From an uncultured Clostridia bacterium (GTDB lineage Bacteria > Bacillota > Clostridia > Saccharofermentanales > Saccharofermentanaceae), in the NCBI GenBank assembly GCA_937876985.1, contig CALEFT010000031.1, positions 4,035 to 68,034 on the forward strand: 64,000 bases of DNA, in the 5' to 3' direction. Within the stretch, counting starts at the first letter, position 1. Each line of letters begins with the position of its first letter. Under the pieces are notes generated by a model. That model did not search any database and was not told the DNA's origin. It saw nothing but the letters and a program-made list of their open reading frames with translations. Below, piece after piece: positions 16,678 to 25,743 of this stretch. A program made the position numbers and the translations under genes.

Positions 16678-17994
16678 ATGAAATTAACATCTGAAAAGCT
16701 AGATTTTCTTAAAGCAATGATTGCTATTCCAAGTGTTGGAGGAGACCCTGTACCAGGCGCTCCATATGGAGAGAATTCTAGAAAGGCACTTTCATATTTC
16801 CTTGATTATGCAGCTTCAAATGGTTTTGAAACTGGTGTATTTAACGATAAGGTAGGATATGTAGATTACGGGACAGGTGATAAGATGCTTGCAATTCTAT
16901 GTCACTTAGATGTAGTTCCTGCTGGAGATGGATGGAATACAGATCCATTCGAGTTAGTTGTTAAGGATGATGCACTATATGGACGCGGCATCGTTGACGA
17001 CAAGGGACCAGCATGTGCAGCATTATTTGCACTAATGAGAATTAAGGAAGAAGGAATCAAGCTTCCATGTAAAGTAAGAATTATTGTTGGTAGTGATGAA
17101 GAAAGAACTTGCGGATGTATGCATGAATATGCAACTAATCCTGATGCAGTAATGCCTGATCTCGGCTTTACTCCTGATGCTGACTATCCTGCGATTTTTG
17201 CAGAGAAGGGTATCTTGCAAGTGAAGTTTACTGGAGCCGGCGTAAATGGCGTTAAGGCACAAGGTGGATTTGCCGCAAATATGGTTCCAGCAGCAGCTAA
17301 GATTATATTCGAAGCTGATGGTAAGACAGTTGAGCTTTCTAAGCAGGGAAAGAGTGCACATGGTTCTAAGCCAGAACTTGGTGTAAATGCAATAGCATTA
17401 CTTGTTAAAGAAATCTATGCACAAGACCTCGCAATTAAGGATATTCCAGTAATTAAGTTCATTAATGACTATTTAGTAGATGTTGATACAAAGACTCTTG
17501 CAGATTGCGACATCAATGATCAGTCTGGCGTGATGAGTGTATCCTGTGACATTCTTAAGATTGATGAGAACGAGCAGTCTTGTACAATTGACATCCGTTA
17601 CCCAATCAGTGCGAAGAAGGATGACATTATGAATGCTTTGTCTGCTAACGCTTCTAAGTATAATCTCACAGCAAGTGTTGGTGCTCATATGGATCCTATA
17701 TGCACAGATAAGGACTCTGAAGCAATTAGTATTCTTTCTAACATCTGGGTAAAGTATATGGATAAGATTTCCAACTTCAAGCCAGAATACAAGACTACAT
17801 ACGCAGAACCAATTGCTATCGGTGGTGGTACATATGCTAGACATCTCGATAATATTGTTGCATTTGGACCACAAGCTCCATGGAACGAAGATCAGTGTCA
17901 TCAGGCAAATGAGCACATGACAGTATCTGACTTCGAGACAAGTGAGGATATTACATACGAGGCAATTATTAAGTTCTCTGAGTTACTAGGATGA
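16678..17994 (+). CDS. pepV: PepV-type M20 metallopeptidase (Sapep family dipeptidase)
   Basis: A cytoplasmic zinc dipeptidase of 438 residues. The M20 motifs are clear: CHLDVVPAGDGW (metal His/Asp, about residues 78-89), GRGIVDDKGP, the catalytic GSDEERTCGC and a late His in CHQANEHM. Length and motif set fit PepV/Sapep enzymes, which cut a broad range of dipeptides. The ATG at 16678 follows GGAGG by six bases; an earlier ATG at 16666 overlaps that ribosome binding site. It is flanked by terminators and appears monocistronic. Confidence 0.9.
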   Translation: MKLTSEKLDFLKAMIAIPSVGGDPVPGAPYGENSRKALSYFLDYAASNGFETGVFNDKVGYVDYGTGDKMLAILCHLDVVPAGDGWNTDPFELVVKDDALYGRGIVDDKGPACAALFALMRIKEEGIKLPCKVRIIVGSDEERTCGCMHEYATNPDAVMPDLGFTPDADYPAIFAEKGILQVKFTGAGVNGVKAQGGFAANMVPAAAKIIFEADGKTVELSKQGKSAHGSKPELGVNAIALLVKEIYAQDLAIKDIPVIKFINDYLVDVDTKTLADCDINDQSGVMSVSCDILKIDENEQSCTIDIRYPISAKKDDIMNALSANASKYNLTASVGAHMDPICTDKDSEAISILSNIWVKYMDKISNFKPEYKTTYAEPIAIGGGTYARHLDNIVAFGPQAPWNEDQCHQANEHMTVSDFETSEDITYEAIIKFSELLG

Positions 17995-18022
17995 AACGTT
18001 TTGTGTTGTTAAATTTGTTTGA

Positions 18023-18052
18023 GATAGGGGATGGCACATGGCTGTCCCTTAT
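18023..18052 (+). terminator. Probable terminator after the dipeptidase gene
   Basis: AGGGGATGGC and GGCTGTCCCTT pair over about ten positions, with G-U pairs, followed by ATTTCTTG. The T-run is imperfect. Confidence 0.6.
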
Positions 18053-18090
18053 TTCTTGTTGCATATGATAAATTAGATTAGAAAAAACAC

Positions 18091-18119
18091 TTGCATCATA
18101 TGGATTAGAAGGTTATAAT
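18091..18119 (+). promoter_or_regulatory. Promoter of the rpsB operon
   Basis: TTGCAT at 18091-18096 and TATAAT at 18114-18119 are separated by 17 bases. Transcription would start near 18126, leaving a leader of about 95 bases before rpsB. Confidence 0.85.
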
Positions 18120-18125
18120 TGTCGA

Positions 18126-18221
18126 GCATAAAAATCACGTATTATGCCTTTTGTGCTACGATTAATAATACTTTTCGAGATTGTAGTGGGTAATACGGAA
18201 GATAAACAGGAGGAAATATTT
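18126..18221 (+). promoter_or_regulatory. Structured leader of rpsB, candidate S2 autoregulatory element
   Basis: CGTATTA (18138-18144) pairs with TAATACG (18191-18197), and inside it CTACGAT (18156-18162) pairs with ATTGTAG (18180-18186, one G-U). The loop carries CTTTTCGAG (18171-18179). The outer stem ends about ten bases before the ribosome binding site at 18208-18213. Ribosomal-protein leaders of this shape often bind their own product; that role is inferred, not shown. Confidence 0.45.
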
Positions 18222-18995
18222 ATGCCAGTTATTTTAATGAAGCAGCTTTTGGAAGCAGGCGTTCACTTCGGTCACCAGACACGTCGTTGGAACCCAAAGA
18301 TGAAGGAGTACATCTTCACAGAGCGTAACAGCATTCACATCATCGACCTACAGAAGACAGTTCGTAAGGTTGACGAGGCTTACATGGCAATGCGTAATAT
18401 CGCTGCTGAGGGTGGTAACATTCTTTTTGTTGGTACAAAGAAGCAGGCTCAGGATTCTATCGCAGAAGAGGCTAAGCGTTGCGGAATGTACTACATGAAC
18501 AACCGTTGGCTCGGTGGTACACTTACAAACTTCAAGACAATTAAGAAGAGAGTTGCTCGTTTGCTTGAGCTCCGTGAGCTTGAAGCTGACGGTACATTTG
18601 AGGTTCTTCCTAAGAAGGAAGTTGCTAAGCTAAAGCTCGAGATGGAGAAGCTTGACAAGAACCTTGGTGGTATTGTTGGTATGAACAGCCTTCCTACAGC
18701 ACTTTTCGTTGTAGATACAAAGAAGGAGCACCTTGCAGTTGCAGAGGCTAGAAGACTTAACATCCCAATCATTGCTATCGTTGATACAAACTGTGATCCA
18801 GAGGAAGTTGATTATGTAATCCCTGGTAACGACGATGCTATCCGTGCTGTTAAGCTTATCGCTGGTAAGATGGCTGATGCTATCATCGAGGCTAATCAGG
18901 GTGAGCAGTTCGAGGCAGCTGCTGAGACAGAGGGCGCTGATGTAGCAGAGGAAGCTGCTGAGTCAATCGAAGAGATTGCTGAGCAAGAGGCTTAA
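18222..18995 (+). CDS. rpsB: 30S ribosomal protein S2
   Basis: A 257-residue S2 protein, with the family opening LLEAGVHFGHQTRRWNPKM, the RWLGGTLTNF block and the GND-type end of the core, plus an acidic Glu/Ala-rich tail common in Clostridia. The ATG at 18222 has AGGAGG eight bases upstream; the frame is open further back but that part has no homology. Codon use is strongly biased (CGT, AAG, CTT), fitting high expression. It starts the rpsB-tsf-pyrH-frr block. Confidence 0.98.
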   Translation: MPVILMKQLLEAGVHFGHQTRRWNPKMKEYIFTERNSIHIIDLQKTVRKVDEAYMAMRNIAAEGGNILFVGTKKQAQDSIAEEAKRCGMYYMNNRWLGGTLTNFKTIKKRVARLLELRELEADGTFEVLPKKEVAKLKLEMEKLDKNLGGIVGMNSLPTALFVVDTKKEHLAVAEARRLNIPIIAIVDTNCDPEEVDYVIPGNDDAIRAVKLIAGKMADAIIEANQGEQFEAAAETEGADVAEEAAESIEEIAEQEA

Positions 18996-19028
18996 TAGAA
19001 ATTTTATCCAATATAGGAGGACATAAAT

Positions 19029-19961
19029 ATGGCAATTACAGCTCAACAGGTTAAGGAACTTCGTGAGATGACAGGTTGCGGAATCATGGACTGTAAGAAG
19101 GCTCTTACAGAGTGTGATGGTGACATCGAGAAGGCAATTGATAAGCTTCGTGAGAAGGGTATGGCTAAGGCTGAGAAGAAGGCAAGCAGAGCTGCTGCAG
19201 AGGGTATTGTAGCTTCTAATATTGCTGAGGACGGTAAGTCTGGTTGTATCGTAGAAGTTAACATTGAGACAGACTTCGCTGCTAAGACACCTAAGTTCAT
19301 CGCTTTCGTAGATGCTATTTCTAATCAGGTTATGGCTACAGACGTTGCAGACGCTGAGGCTTTGAAGGAAACAACAATTGACGGTAAGGATGTTGATACA
19401 TTCCGTAAGGAAGCTATCGCTGATATCGGAGAGAACATTTCTATCCGCCGTTTTGCAAAGTTCGCTATCAATGGTAACGGTGCAGTTACATCTTATATCC
19501 ACGCTGGTGGTAAGGTAGGTGTTCTTGTAGAGATCGTTACAGACAACGATGATGTAATTTCTACACCAGAGTTCAAGACATTTGCTAAGGATATCGGAAT
19601 GCAGATTGCAGCTTCTAACCCAACATGGATTACAAAGGAAGATGTTCCTGCTGAGGCTATCGAGAGAGAGACTGAGGTTATCCGTAACAAGGCTATTGCT
19701 GAGGGTAAGCCAGCTAAGATCATCGACGAGAGAATCGTTCCAGGCCAGATTAAGAACTTCTATTCTATCAACTGCTTGATGAACCAGGAGTTCGTTAAGG
19801 CTGATGACGGTCAGTCCATTGAGGCTTACATCTCTTCTGTTGCAAAGAATCTTGGTTGCGACATTTCTATCACAAACTTCGCTCGTTTCGCTATGGGTGA
19901 GGGTCTTGAGAAGAAGGAAGATGACTTCGCTTCTGAGGTTATGAAGCAGGCTGGTCTCTAA
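19029..19961 (+). CDS. tsf: Translation elongation factor Ts
   Basis: Nucleotide exchange factor for EF-Tu. The N-terminal UBA-like domain (VKELREMTGCGIMDCKKAL, residues about 8-26) and the core signature CIVEVNIETDFAAKT are present. Its 310 residues match the long Firmicute form with full core domains. It follows rpsB by 33 bases with AGGAGG eight bases before the ATG, the universal gene pair. Confidence 0.98.
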   Translation: MAITAQQVKELREMTGCGIMDCKKALTECDGDIEKAIDKLREKGMAKAEKKASRAAAEGIVASNIAEDGKSGCIVEVNIETDFAAKTPKFIAFVDAISNQVMATDVADAEALKETTIDGKDVDTFRKEAIADIGENISIRRFAKFAINGNGAVTSYIHAGGKVGVLVEIVTDNDDVISTPEFKTFAKDIGMQIAASNPTWITKEDVPAEAIERETEVIRNKAIAEGKPAKIIDERIVPGQIKNFYSINCLMNQEFVKADDGQSIEAYISSVAKNLGCDISITNFARFAMGEGLEKKEDDFASEVMKQAGL

Positions 19962-19983
19962 TAATCAAAACTTGTAAATTATT

Positions 19984-20019
19984 TCCACATGCTAGTTCAT
20001 TCTGGCATGTGGATTTTTT
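19984..20019 (+). terminator. Intrinsic terminator after tsf
   Basis: TCCACATGC (19984-19992) and GCATGTGGA (20005-20013) form a perfect nine-pair stem followed by six T. Confidence 0.92.
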
Positions 20020-20073
20020 ATGTTACAAATTTTATTTCTCTCTCGAAAAGAGTCAAAAAGAGGATTTTCGTGT

Positions 20074-20102
20074 TTTACATATTGGTAGAAAAAATATAAA
20101 AT
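20074..20102 (+). promoter_or_regulatory. Promoter of pyrH
   Basis: TTTACA at 20074-20079 and TAAAAT at 20097-20102 are 17 bases apart; TATAAA at 20095-20100 is an overlapping alternative. The position between the tsf terminator and pyrH supports it. Confidence 0.55.
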
Positions 20103-20131
20103 ATAGGGAGAAAAATTGGAGGTGCATTTGT

Positions 20132-20839
20132 ATGGCAGATGTTAAATACAAGAGAATCTTATTGAAGATTTCTGGTGAAGCTCTTGCTGGTGACAAGAAG
20201 CAGGGAATAAACGATGAAGTTCTTAAGAATATTACTGCTAAGATTAAGGCAGTTGCAGATCTTGGTGTAGAGGTTGCAGTAGTTGTTGGTGGCGGAAACT
20301 TCTGGAGAGGAAGATCTTCTGAGGCGATGGATAGAGTTACAGCAGATCATATGGGAATGCTTGCAACAATGATGAATGCTTTAGCTGTATCAGATGCACT
20401 CGAGCAGCACGGTGCAGTTACTCGTGTCCTTTCTGCTATCGAGATTCGCCAAATGGCTGAGCCATACATTCGTAAGAGAGCAGTAAGACACCTAGAGAAG
20501 GGTCGTATCGTTGTATTCGCTTGTGGTACTGGAAACCCATATTTCTCAACAGATACTGGCGCAGCACTAAGAGCTACAGAAATTGGAGCAGATGTGTTCT
20601 TGAAGGCTACAATGGTTGATGGTGTTTATGATAAGGATCCTAATGTATATCCAGATGCAGTTAAGTATGACAGAATTTCACATGATGATGTACTTAGACT
20701 TAATCTTAAGGTTATGGATTCTACTGCCGCTGCACTTTGCCGCGATAATAATACAAAAATTCTCGTTTTCTCTATGCAGGACCCAGAAAATATTGTTAGA
20801 ATAGCAAGAGGCGAGAATCTAGGAACATTAGTAGAGTAA
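20132..20839 (+). CDS. pyrH: Uridylate kinase
   Basis: Phosphorylates UMP to UDP. The 235-residue protein has the bacterial UMP-kinase motifs LLKISGEAL, VVVGGGNFWRG, DHMGMLATMMNAL and CGTGNPYFSTDTGAALRA in order. GGAGGT lies eight bases before the ATG at 20132; the frame extends upstream only through the tsf terminator. frr follows after 18 bases. Confidence 0.97.
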   Translation: MADVKYKRILLKISGEALAGDKKQGINDEVLKNITAKIKAVADLGVEVAVVVGGGNFWRGRSSEAMDRVTADHMGMLATMMNALAVSDALEQHGAVTRVLSAIEIRQMAEPYIRKRAVRHLEKGRIVVFACGTGNPYFSTDTGAALRATEIGADVFLKATMVDGVYDKDPNVYPDAVKYDRISHDDVLRLNLKVMDSTAAALCRDNNTKILVFSMQDPENIVRIARGENLGTLVE

Positions 20840-20857
20840 GATACGGAGGTAAATATT

Positions 20858-21424
20858 ATGATAGAAATTACAAAGCAGGACTACGAAGCAATCGAGTCTA
20901 AGATGGACAAGACAATCAATAATCTTATCGAGAACTTTAATGCAATTAGAGCTGGTAGAGCTAATCCACGTGTTTTGGATAAGATTACAGTAGATTATTA
21001 TGGTGCACCATCTCCACTTAACGCAGTTGCGAATATTCAGGTACCAGAAGCAAGAATGATTACTCTTGCACCATGGGATCCTTCTATGTTAAGAGAGATT
21101 GAGAAGGCTATCCTTTCTTCTGACCTTGGTATTACTCCTTCTAATGATGGTAAGATTATTAGACTAGTATTCCCAATTCTTACAGAGGAGAGACGTAAGG
21201 AGCTCGTTAAGACAGTTAAGGGTTATGGAGAAGAAGCAAAGGTTGCAATTCGTAATGTTCGTCGTGATGCAATCGATAAGATGAGATCAGCAAATAAGAA
21301 GAAGGAACTTACTGATGATGATCTTAAGGACTTCGAAGAGAAGGTTCAGAAGATTACAGACAAGTTCACAAAGAAGGTAGACGAGTCTTGCGACAAGAAG
21401 GAAAAGGAGCTCATGGAGATTTAA
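20858..21424 (+). CDS. frr: Ribosome recycling factor
   Basis: Splits post-termination ribosomes together with EF-G. At 188 residues it has the expected three-helix-bundle sequence with the conserved block FNAIRAGRANPRVLDKITVDYYG (residues about 27-49) and RNVRRDA. GGAGGT precedes the ATG by eight bases. It follows pyrH as in most bacteria. Confidence 0.98.
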   Translation: MIEITKQDYEAIESKMDKTINNLIENFNAIRAGRANPRVLDKITVDYYGAPSPLNAVANIQVPEARMITLAPWDPSMLREIEKAILSSDLGITPSNDGKIIRLVFPILTEERRKELVKTVKGYGEEAKVAIRNVRRDAIDKMRSANKKKELTDDDLKDFEEKVQKITDKFTKKVDESCDKKEKELMEI

Positions 21425-21471
21425 TCTTCTTACTTCGCAAGTAATCACTTAGTATGAATTAGTAATAGCAT

Positions 21472-21497
21472 TGGGGCGAGGACCACTTCGCCTCATT
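21472..21497 (+). terminator. Weak terminator-like hairpin between frr and uppS
   Basis: GGGGCGA and TCGCCTC pair over seven positions with one G-U and are followed by ATTTGTTT. It may reduce rather than stop read-through. Confidence 0.45.
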
Positions 21498-21520
21498 TGT
21501 TTGATAAAGGAGTAATGGGC

Positions 21521-22315
21521 ATGGCATTCCTTGGACTTGGTAAGAAGAATAATGACTCTTCTAACGCAGCAATACAAACGGACAAATATGATACAACTGG
21601 CCTTAAGATTCCAACATCCTTAGGTGTAATAATGGATGGTAATGGCAGATGGGCTAAGAATCGTATGCTTCCTAGAAGTGCTGGACATCGTGCAGGCGCA
21701 GAGAACCTTAAGGAGCTTTGTCGTAACTGTGGTAAGTTTGGCGTAAAGTATCTGACAGTATATGCCTTTTCGACAGAGAATTGGTCGAGACCAGAAGATG
21801 AAGTAAGTCAGCTTATGGATTTGTTCGTAGAGTTTTTCGAAAAGTATGATGCTGAGCTAGAGCAAGAAGGAATTCGAGTTCGCTTCAGTGGTGATATTGA
21901 GGCTTTGCCGGAGAGGATCAAGAAGGTTTGTCGCGAGGGTGAGCAAAGGTCTAAGAACAGACAGAAGATGCAGCTAATTGTTGCTTTCAATTACGGTGGA
22001 AGGCGAGAAATAGTTCAAGCGATTCAGAAGATTTCTAAGGATGTGCTTGATGGGAAGCTTAAGTTCGAGGATATTACTGAGCAGACTGTTCAGCAAAATC
22101 TATATTTGCCAGATGTTCCAGATGCTGACTTAATTATTCGACCTAGTGGAGAGCAAAGACTATCGAATTTCTTGCTTTGGCAATCTGCATATTCTGAATT
22201 GTGGGTTTCTGATTGCTTGTGGCCAGATTTTGGTTATGATGAGTTACGCGAGGCTTTTGTCGCATATACTGGCCGAGATAGGCGCTATGGTGGATTGTCC
22301 AAGGAGGAGAACTAA
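21521..22315 (+). CDS. uppS: Undecaprenyl diphosphate synthase
   Basis: Builds the C55 lipid carrier for cell-wall precursors by cis-prenyl transfer. The 264-residue protein has VIMDGNGRWAK (catalytic Asp), the YAFSTENW block and RPSGEQRLSNFLLWQ near the C-terminus. A Lys/Asn-rich N-terminal extension of about 30 residues precedes the domain. The ATG at 21521 gives eight bases to AAGGAG; the ATG at 21515 is only two bases from it. Confidence 0.95.
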   Translation: MAFLGLGKKNNDSSNAAIQTDKYDTTGLKIPTSLGVIMDGNGRWAKNRMLPRSAGHRAGAENLKELCRNCGKFGVKYLTVYAFSTENWSRPEDEVSQLMDLFVEFFEKYDAELEQEGIRVRFSGDIEALPERIKKVCREGEQRSKNRQKMQLIVAFNYGGRREIVQAIQKISKDVLDGKLKFEDITEQTVQQNLYLPDVPDADLIIRPSGEQRLSNFLLWQSAYSELWVSDCLWPDFGYDELREAFVAYTGRDRRYGGLSKEEN

Positions 22316-23172
22316 TGAGACAGCGTGTCATTACAGGAATAATATTTACGGTTGTTATCGTCTCAATTGTCTTGCCGATGTATTATTTGCCAATTATTTC
22401 AATGCTCTTTGCGGCTATCGTTGGCGTAGTGTCGATTGTTGAGATGATTAAGGCGTTGAAGGCTGGTCAAATGAAGCCAGCTACTAGCATGATGGCTTTT
22501 GGAATGGTTTTGACATTTGCATGTGCTTTGGTAGGATATTTTACGAAGAATGCACTTCTTACAATTACCATTTATTCTCTGATGATGATGATGCTTTCGT
22601 TTGCTATTGGAATTACTCCGCAGATTTTCTCGACTGAGAAGGATTTGATAACAAGTGGAGTGGCATCTGCTTCCGCGATGCTTTATGTGACATTCCCACT
22701 TATCTGCTTGATGGTTACTTCTATGTGTTTTGTAAACGGATGGTATTATGTTGTTATGGCATTATTTGCGCCATGGATTAGCGATACTTTTGCATATTTT
22801 ACTGGTGTTACTATGGGCAAGCATAAGATTGTACCTCACATCAGTCCGAAGAAGACGTGGGAGGGCTGTATTGGTGGTGCTATTGGATGCGCAGTAGTAG
22901 TTATGCTATACATTGGTTTGCTCGTATATGATATTGAAGGTATAAATACTAGCAGAACAATAATGATGGTAATTGCTTTCGTGTTTGGTCTTTTTATCTC
23001 TGTTTTCTCACAGATTGGAGATTGGCTAGCTTCCTCCATTAAGAGATTGGTAGGGATTAAGGACTTTGGCTCATTTATGCCTGGACATGGTGGTATGTTA
23101 GATCGCTTCGATAGTGTATTCTTCACACTACCAATAGGATTAGGCTTAGCATTGATTTCTAGTGTTTTATAA
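22315..23172 (+). CDS. cdsA: Phosphatidate cytidylyltransferase
   Basis: Makes CDP-diacylglycerol for phospholipid synthesis. A 285-residue polytopic membrane protein with seven or eight hydrophobic segments and the C-terminal CDP-alcohol signature from DWLASSIKR through KDFGSFMPGHGGMLDR (family motif S-x3-R...KD...PGHGG...DR). Its start overlaps the uppS stop by one base (TAATG), so the two are translationally coupled. Confidence 0.95.
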   Translation: MRQRVITGIIFTVVIVSIVLPMYYLPIISMLFAAIVGVVSIVEMIKALKAGQMKPATSMMAFGMVLTFACALVGYFTKNALLTITIYSLMMMMLSFAIGITPQIFSTEKDLITSGVASASAMLYVTFPLICLMVTSMCFVNGWYYVVMALFAPWISDTFAYFTGVTMGKHKIVPHISPKKTWEGCIGGAIGCAVVVMLYIGLLVYDIEGINTSRTIMMVIAFVFGLFISVFSQIGDWLASSIKRLVGIKDFGSFMPGHGGMLDRFDSVFFTLPIGLGLALISSVL

Positions 23173-23188
23173 GGAGAGTATTTGAAGA

Positions 23189-24370
23189 ATGAAGCATTTA
23201 TCCATACTTGGTTCAACGGGTTCTATTGGAACACAGACTTTGGAGGTCGTTAGGAATTATCCTAATGATTTATGTGTTGATGCAATTTCATTTGGTACAA
23301 ATATTAAGCTTGGTCTTGAGCAAATAATCGAGTTTAGACCGAAGCTTGTTAGTGTTTTAGCAGAAGAACATGCTTTGGAGCTTAAGAAAATGCTTTTCGA
23401 GGCAGATCAAAGCTTAGCTAAGCAAGTAGAGATTTTGTTCGGACAAGAAGGAAATATTGCTGTAGCAACATATAGTAGTGCGAATATTTGTGTCGCTGCG
23501 ATGGTTGGAGTTGCTGGCTTGCTTCCAGTAGTTGAAGCGATTAAGGCTCGTAAGGATATCGCACTAGCAAATAAGGAGACTCTTGTTGCAGGCGGAGATG
23601 TTGTAATGCCATTAGTTAAGGAAACTGGCGTTAAGTTATTGCCAGTAGATAGTGAGCATTCGGCTATTTGGCAGTGCCTTTGGGGACAGCCAGAAGGAAG
23701 TCTTGATAGGATTTTGCTTACTGCTTCTGGGGGTCCATTCAGGGGGTATACGAGAGAACAGCTAGGAAGTGTTACACTTGAGCAGGCTCTTAATCATCCT
23801 ACTTGGAAGATGGGCGGCAAGATTACAGTCGATTCTTCTACAATGATGAACAAGGGACTTGAGGTTATTGAAGCTAAGCATTTGTTTAATAAGAGTGTGG
23901 ACGATATTGACGTTGTTGTTCATCCACAGAGTATTATTCATTCTATGGTAAGGATGAGTGATGGTTCGGTATTAGGTCAGATGGGTAAGCCAAGTATGAT
24001 GATGCCGATTCTTGTCGCGTTGTTTTATCCGGAGCGTAAGGTTGGATTTATGGAGAAGTTTGATCCTTTTTCTGAGGGTGTAAGAAGTTTGAGCTTTGAG
24101 CCTTGTGATAAGAATGTATTCAGGCTACTTGATATTGCTTATGACGCAGGAAGGCAAGGTGGACTAGTTCCTGTAGTGATGAATAGAGCAAATGAAGAGG
24201 CAGTTAATATGTTCTTAAATAAGCAAATTGGCTATCTCGACATTGAGAAGGTTGTTGAGAGAACTATTGATGTAGCTATTTCTGAATTTACTTCTAATAT
24301 GGAGATTACATTAGACAATATTTTGGCGGCAGATAAGCGCGCGTTAGAAATTGCAAGGGAGATTATTTAA
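23189..24370 (+). CDS. dxr: 1-deoxy-D-xylulose 5-phosphate reductoisomerase
   Basis: Second step of the MEP isoprenoid pathway, NADPH-dependent. A 393-residue protein starting with LGSTGSIGTQTLEV (dinucleotide fold), with ALANKETLVAGG, the metal site PVDSEHSAIWQCL and the substrate loop TASGGPFR, then PTWKMGGKITVDSSTMMNKGLEVIEA. The spacing from AAGGAGAG to the ATG is about ten bases. Together with ispG nearby and ispH upstream, the window carries three MEP genes. Confidence 0.97.
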   Translation: MKHLSILGSTGSIGTQTLEVVRNYPNDLCVDAISFGTNIKLGLEQIIEFRPKLVSVLAEEHALELKKMLFEADQSLAKQVEILFGQEGNIAVATYSSANICVAAMVGVAGLLPVVEAIKARKDIALANKETLVAGGDVVMPLVKETGVKLLPVDSEHSAIWQCLWGQPEGSLDRILLTASGGPFRGYTREQLGSVTLEQALNHPTWKMGGKITVDSSTMMNKGLEVIEAKHLFNKSVDDIDVVVHPQSIIHSMVRMSDGSVLGQMGKPSMMMPILVALFYPERKVGFMEKFDPFSEGVRSLSFEPCDKNVFRLLDIAYDAGRQGGLVPVVMNRANEEAVNMFLNKQIGYLDIEKVVERTIDVAISEFTSNMEITLDNILAADKRALEIAREII

Positions 24371-25719
24371 TGAGTATTTGGACAATTGTTGTACTAGTGA
24401 TAATGCTAGGAATTCTTGTTACTGTACATGAATTAGGGCATTTCTTTATTGCTAGATTATTAGGAATTAAGGTTTTTGAAGTATCTATCTTTGTTGGACC
24501 AGCGTTAGTTACATGGAGAAAGAACGACGTTGAGTATTCAATAAGATGTATTCCTTTTGGCGCATATGTAAGGTTTACTGATATTGATGAGAAGGGTGAG
24601 CCAATTGAGGATGATAATGATCCTAAGCTATTAGTAAATAATTCTCGTATAAAGAGATTGCTAGTAGCGTTAGCTGGTCCTTTTATGAATCTAGTGCTTG
24701 GAGTGGTTCTTGCATTAGTGTCGGCTTGTATCTTTGGTTTTTATACAACACGTATTTATGAGCCATTTGAGACGACGCAATTAGCTTTGGCTAGTAGTCA
24801 ATTCGAAGAAGGCGATGAGATTGTTAGAATTGATGGAAGAAGAGTTTATACATATCTAGATATACAGTTTGAATTAGATGGTTCTTATTCAAGTGCAGAG
24901 GATATGCTAATAGAATTTCGTTCTAGCAGAACTGGAGAACTATATGAAGTAAATTTAGTTCCAGTTATTACAGAGCGACCAATGCTTGGTATCGTACATT
25001 CTATTGATACTGATAATAATTATAATGGCTGGCATATTGCTGAAGTATCAGAGCAACATAATGGAGGAGATCCTATTTTGCAAATAGGAGATTATCTAAC
25101 AGCAGTTGACGGAATTAGTGTAACAGATGAGAACTTTGAAGATCATTTTGCTTCACTTACTGAAGGCAATACTATGCACCTAGAATTTTACCGTAATGGT
25201 GAGTTTATGGAAGCAGATTGTATTAAGACAATGATTCGTTCATCTAATGACCGTGGTGTAGATGTGATGGGCGAAGCAGTTAATAGCTTCGATTCTTTTG
25301 TTGATGCTTTGGAATTCTCATTTAAGCTGCCACTAACTATATTAAACATCACTGTAAGAAGTATAGAGGAAGCATTTGCTGGTGAAGTAGAGGCATATAA
25401 TGTTGTGTCAGGTCCAGTTGGAGTTGCGGATTCTGTATCAACTGTAGTAGATAATGTAGACACTAGTACGACAGTTAAGGTGTACAATATTTTATTCCTA
25501 ACTACAGTTTTGTCACTTGGATTAGTAATAACAAATATGTTGCCAATTCCAGGACTAGATGGTGTACAGGTAATTTTGCTATTGATAGAGATGGTTATTG
25601 GAAGAAAGCTATCTAAGAAGGCAGAGCTGATAATCAATGGAATCGGATTTGTCCTATTGATCGGATTAGTAATCTTCGCACTAGTGTCGGATGTGATAAG
25701 AATTATTGTAGGTGGATAA
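24370..25719 (+). CDS. rseP: Site-2 membrane metalloprotease RseP
   Basis: Intramembrane zinc protease that processes anti-sigma factors and signal peptides. The 449-residue protein has VHELGHFFIAR near residue 18 in the first membrane segment, FGAYVRF, a central region with a PDZ domain (about residues 170-270; a second PDZ-like piece is possible), and the C-terminal LPIPGLDGVQV with the third metal ligand. It overlaps dxr by one base, the normal cdsA-dxr-rseP arrangement. Confidence 0.94.
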   Translation: MSIWTIVVLVIMLGILVTVHELGHFFIARLLGIKVFEVSIFVGPALVTWRKNDVEYSIRCIPFGAYVRFTDIDEKGEPIEDDNDPKLLVNNSRIKRLLVALAGPFMNLVLGVVLALVSACIFGFYTTRIYEPFETTQLALASSQFEEGDEIVRIDGRRVYTYLDIQFELDGSYSSAEDMLIEFRSSRTGELYEVNLVPVITERPMLGIVHSIDTDNNYNGWHIAEVSEQHNGGDPILQIGDYLTAVDGISVTDENFEDHFASLTEGNTMHLEFYRNGEFMEADCIKTMIRSSNDRGVDVMGEAVNSFDSFVDALEFSFKLPLTILNITVRSIEEAFAGEVEAYNVVSGPVGVADSVSTVVDNVDTSTTVKVYNILFLTTVLSLGLVITNMLPIPGLDGVQVILLLIEMVIGRKLSKKAELIINGIGFVLLIGLVIFALVSDVIRIIVGG

Positions 25720-25743
25720 TTCTGAAGTTTTGGGGGAAATAGT

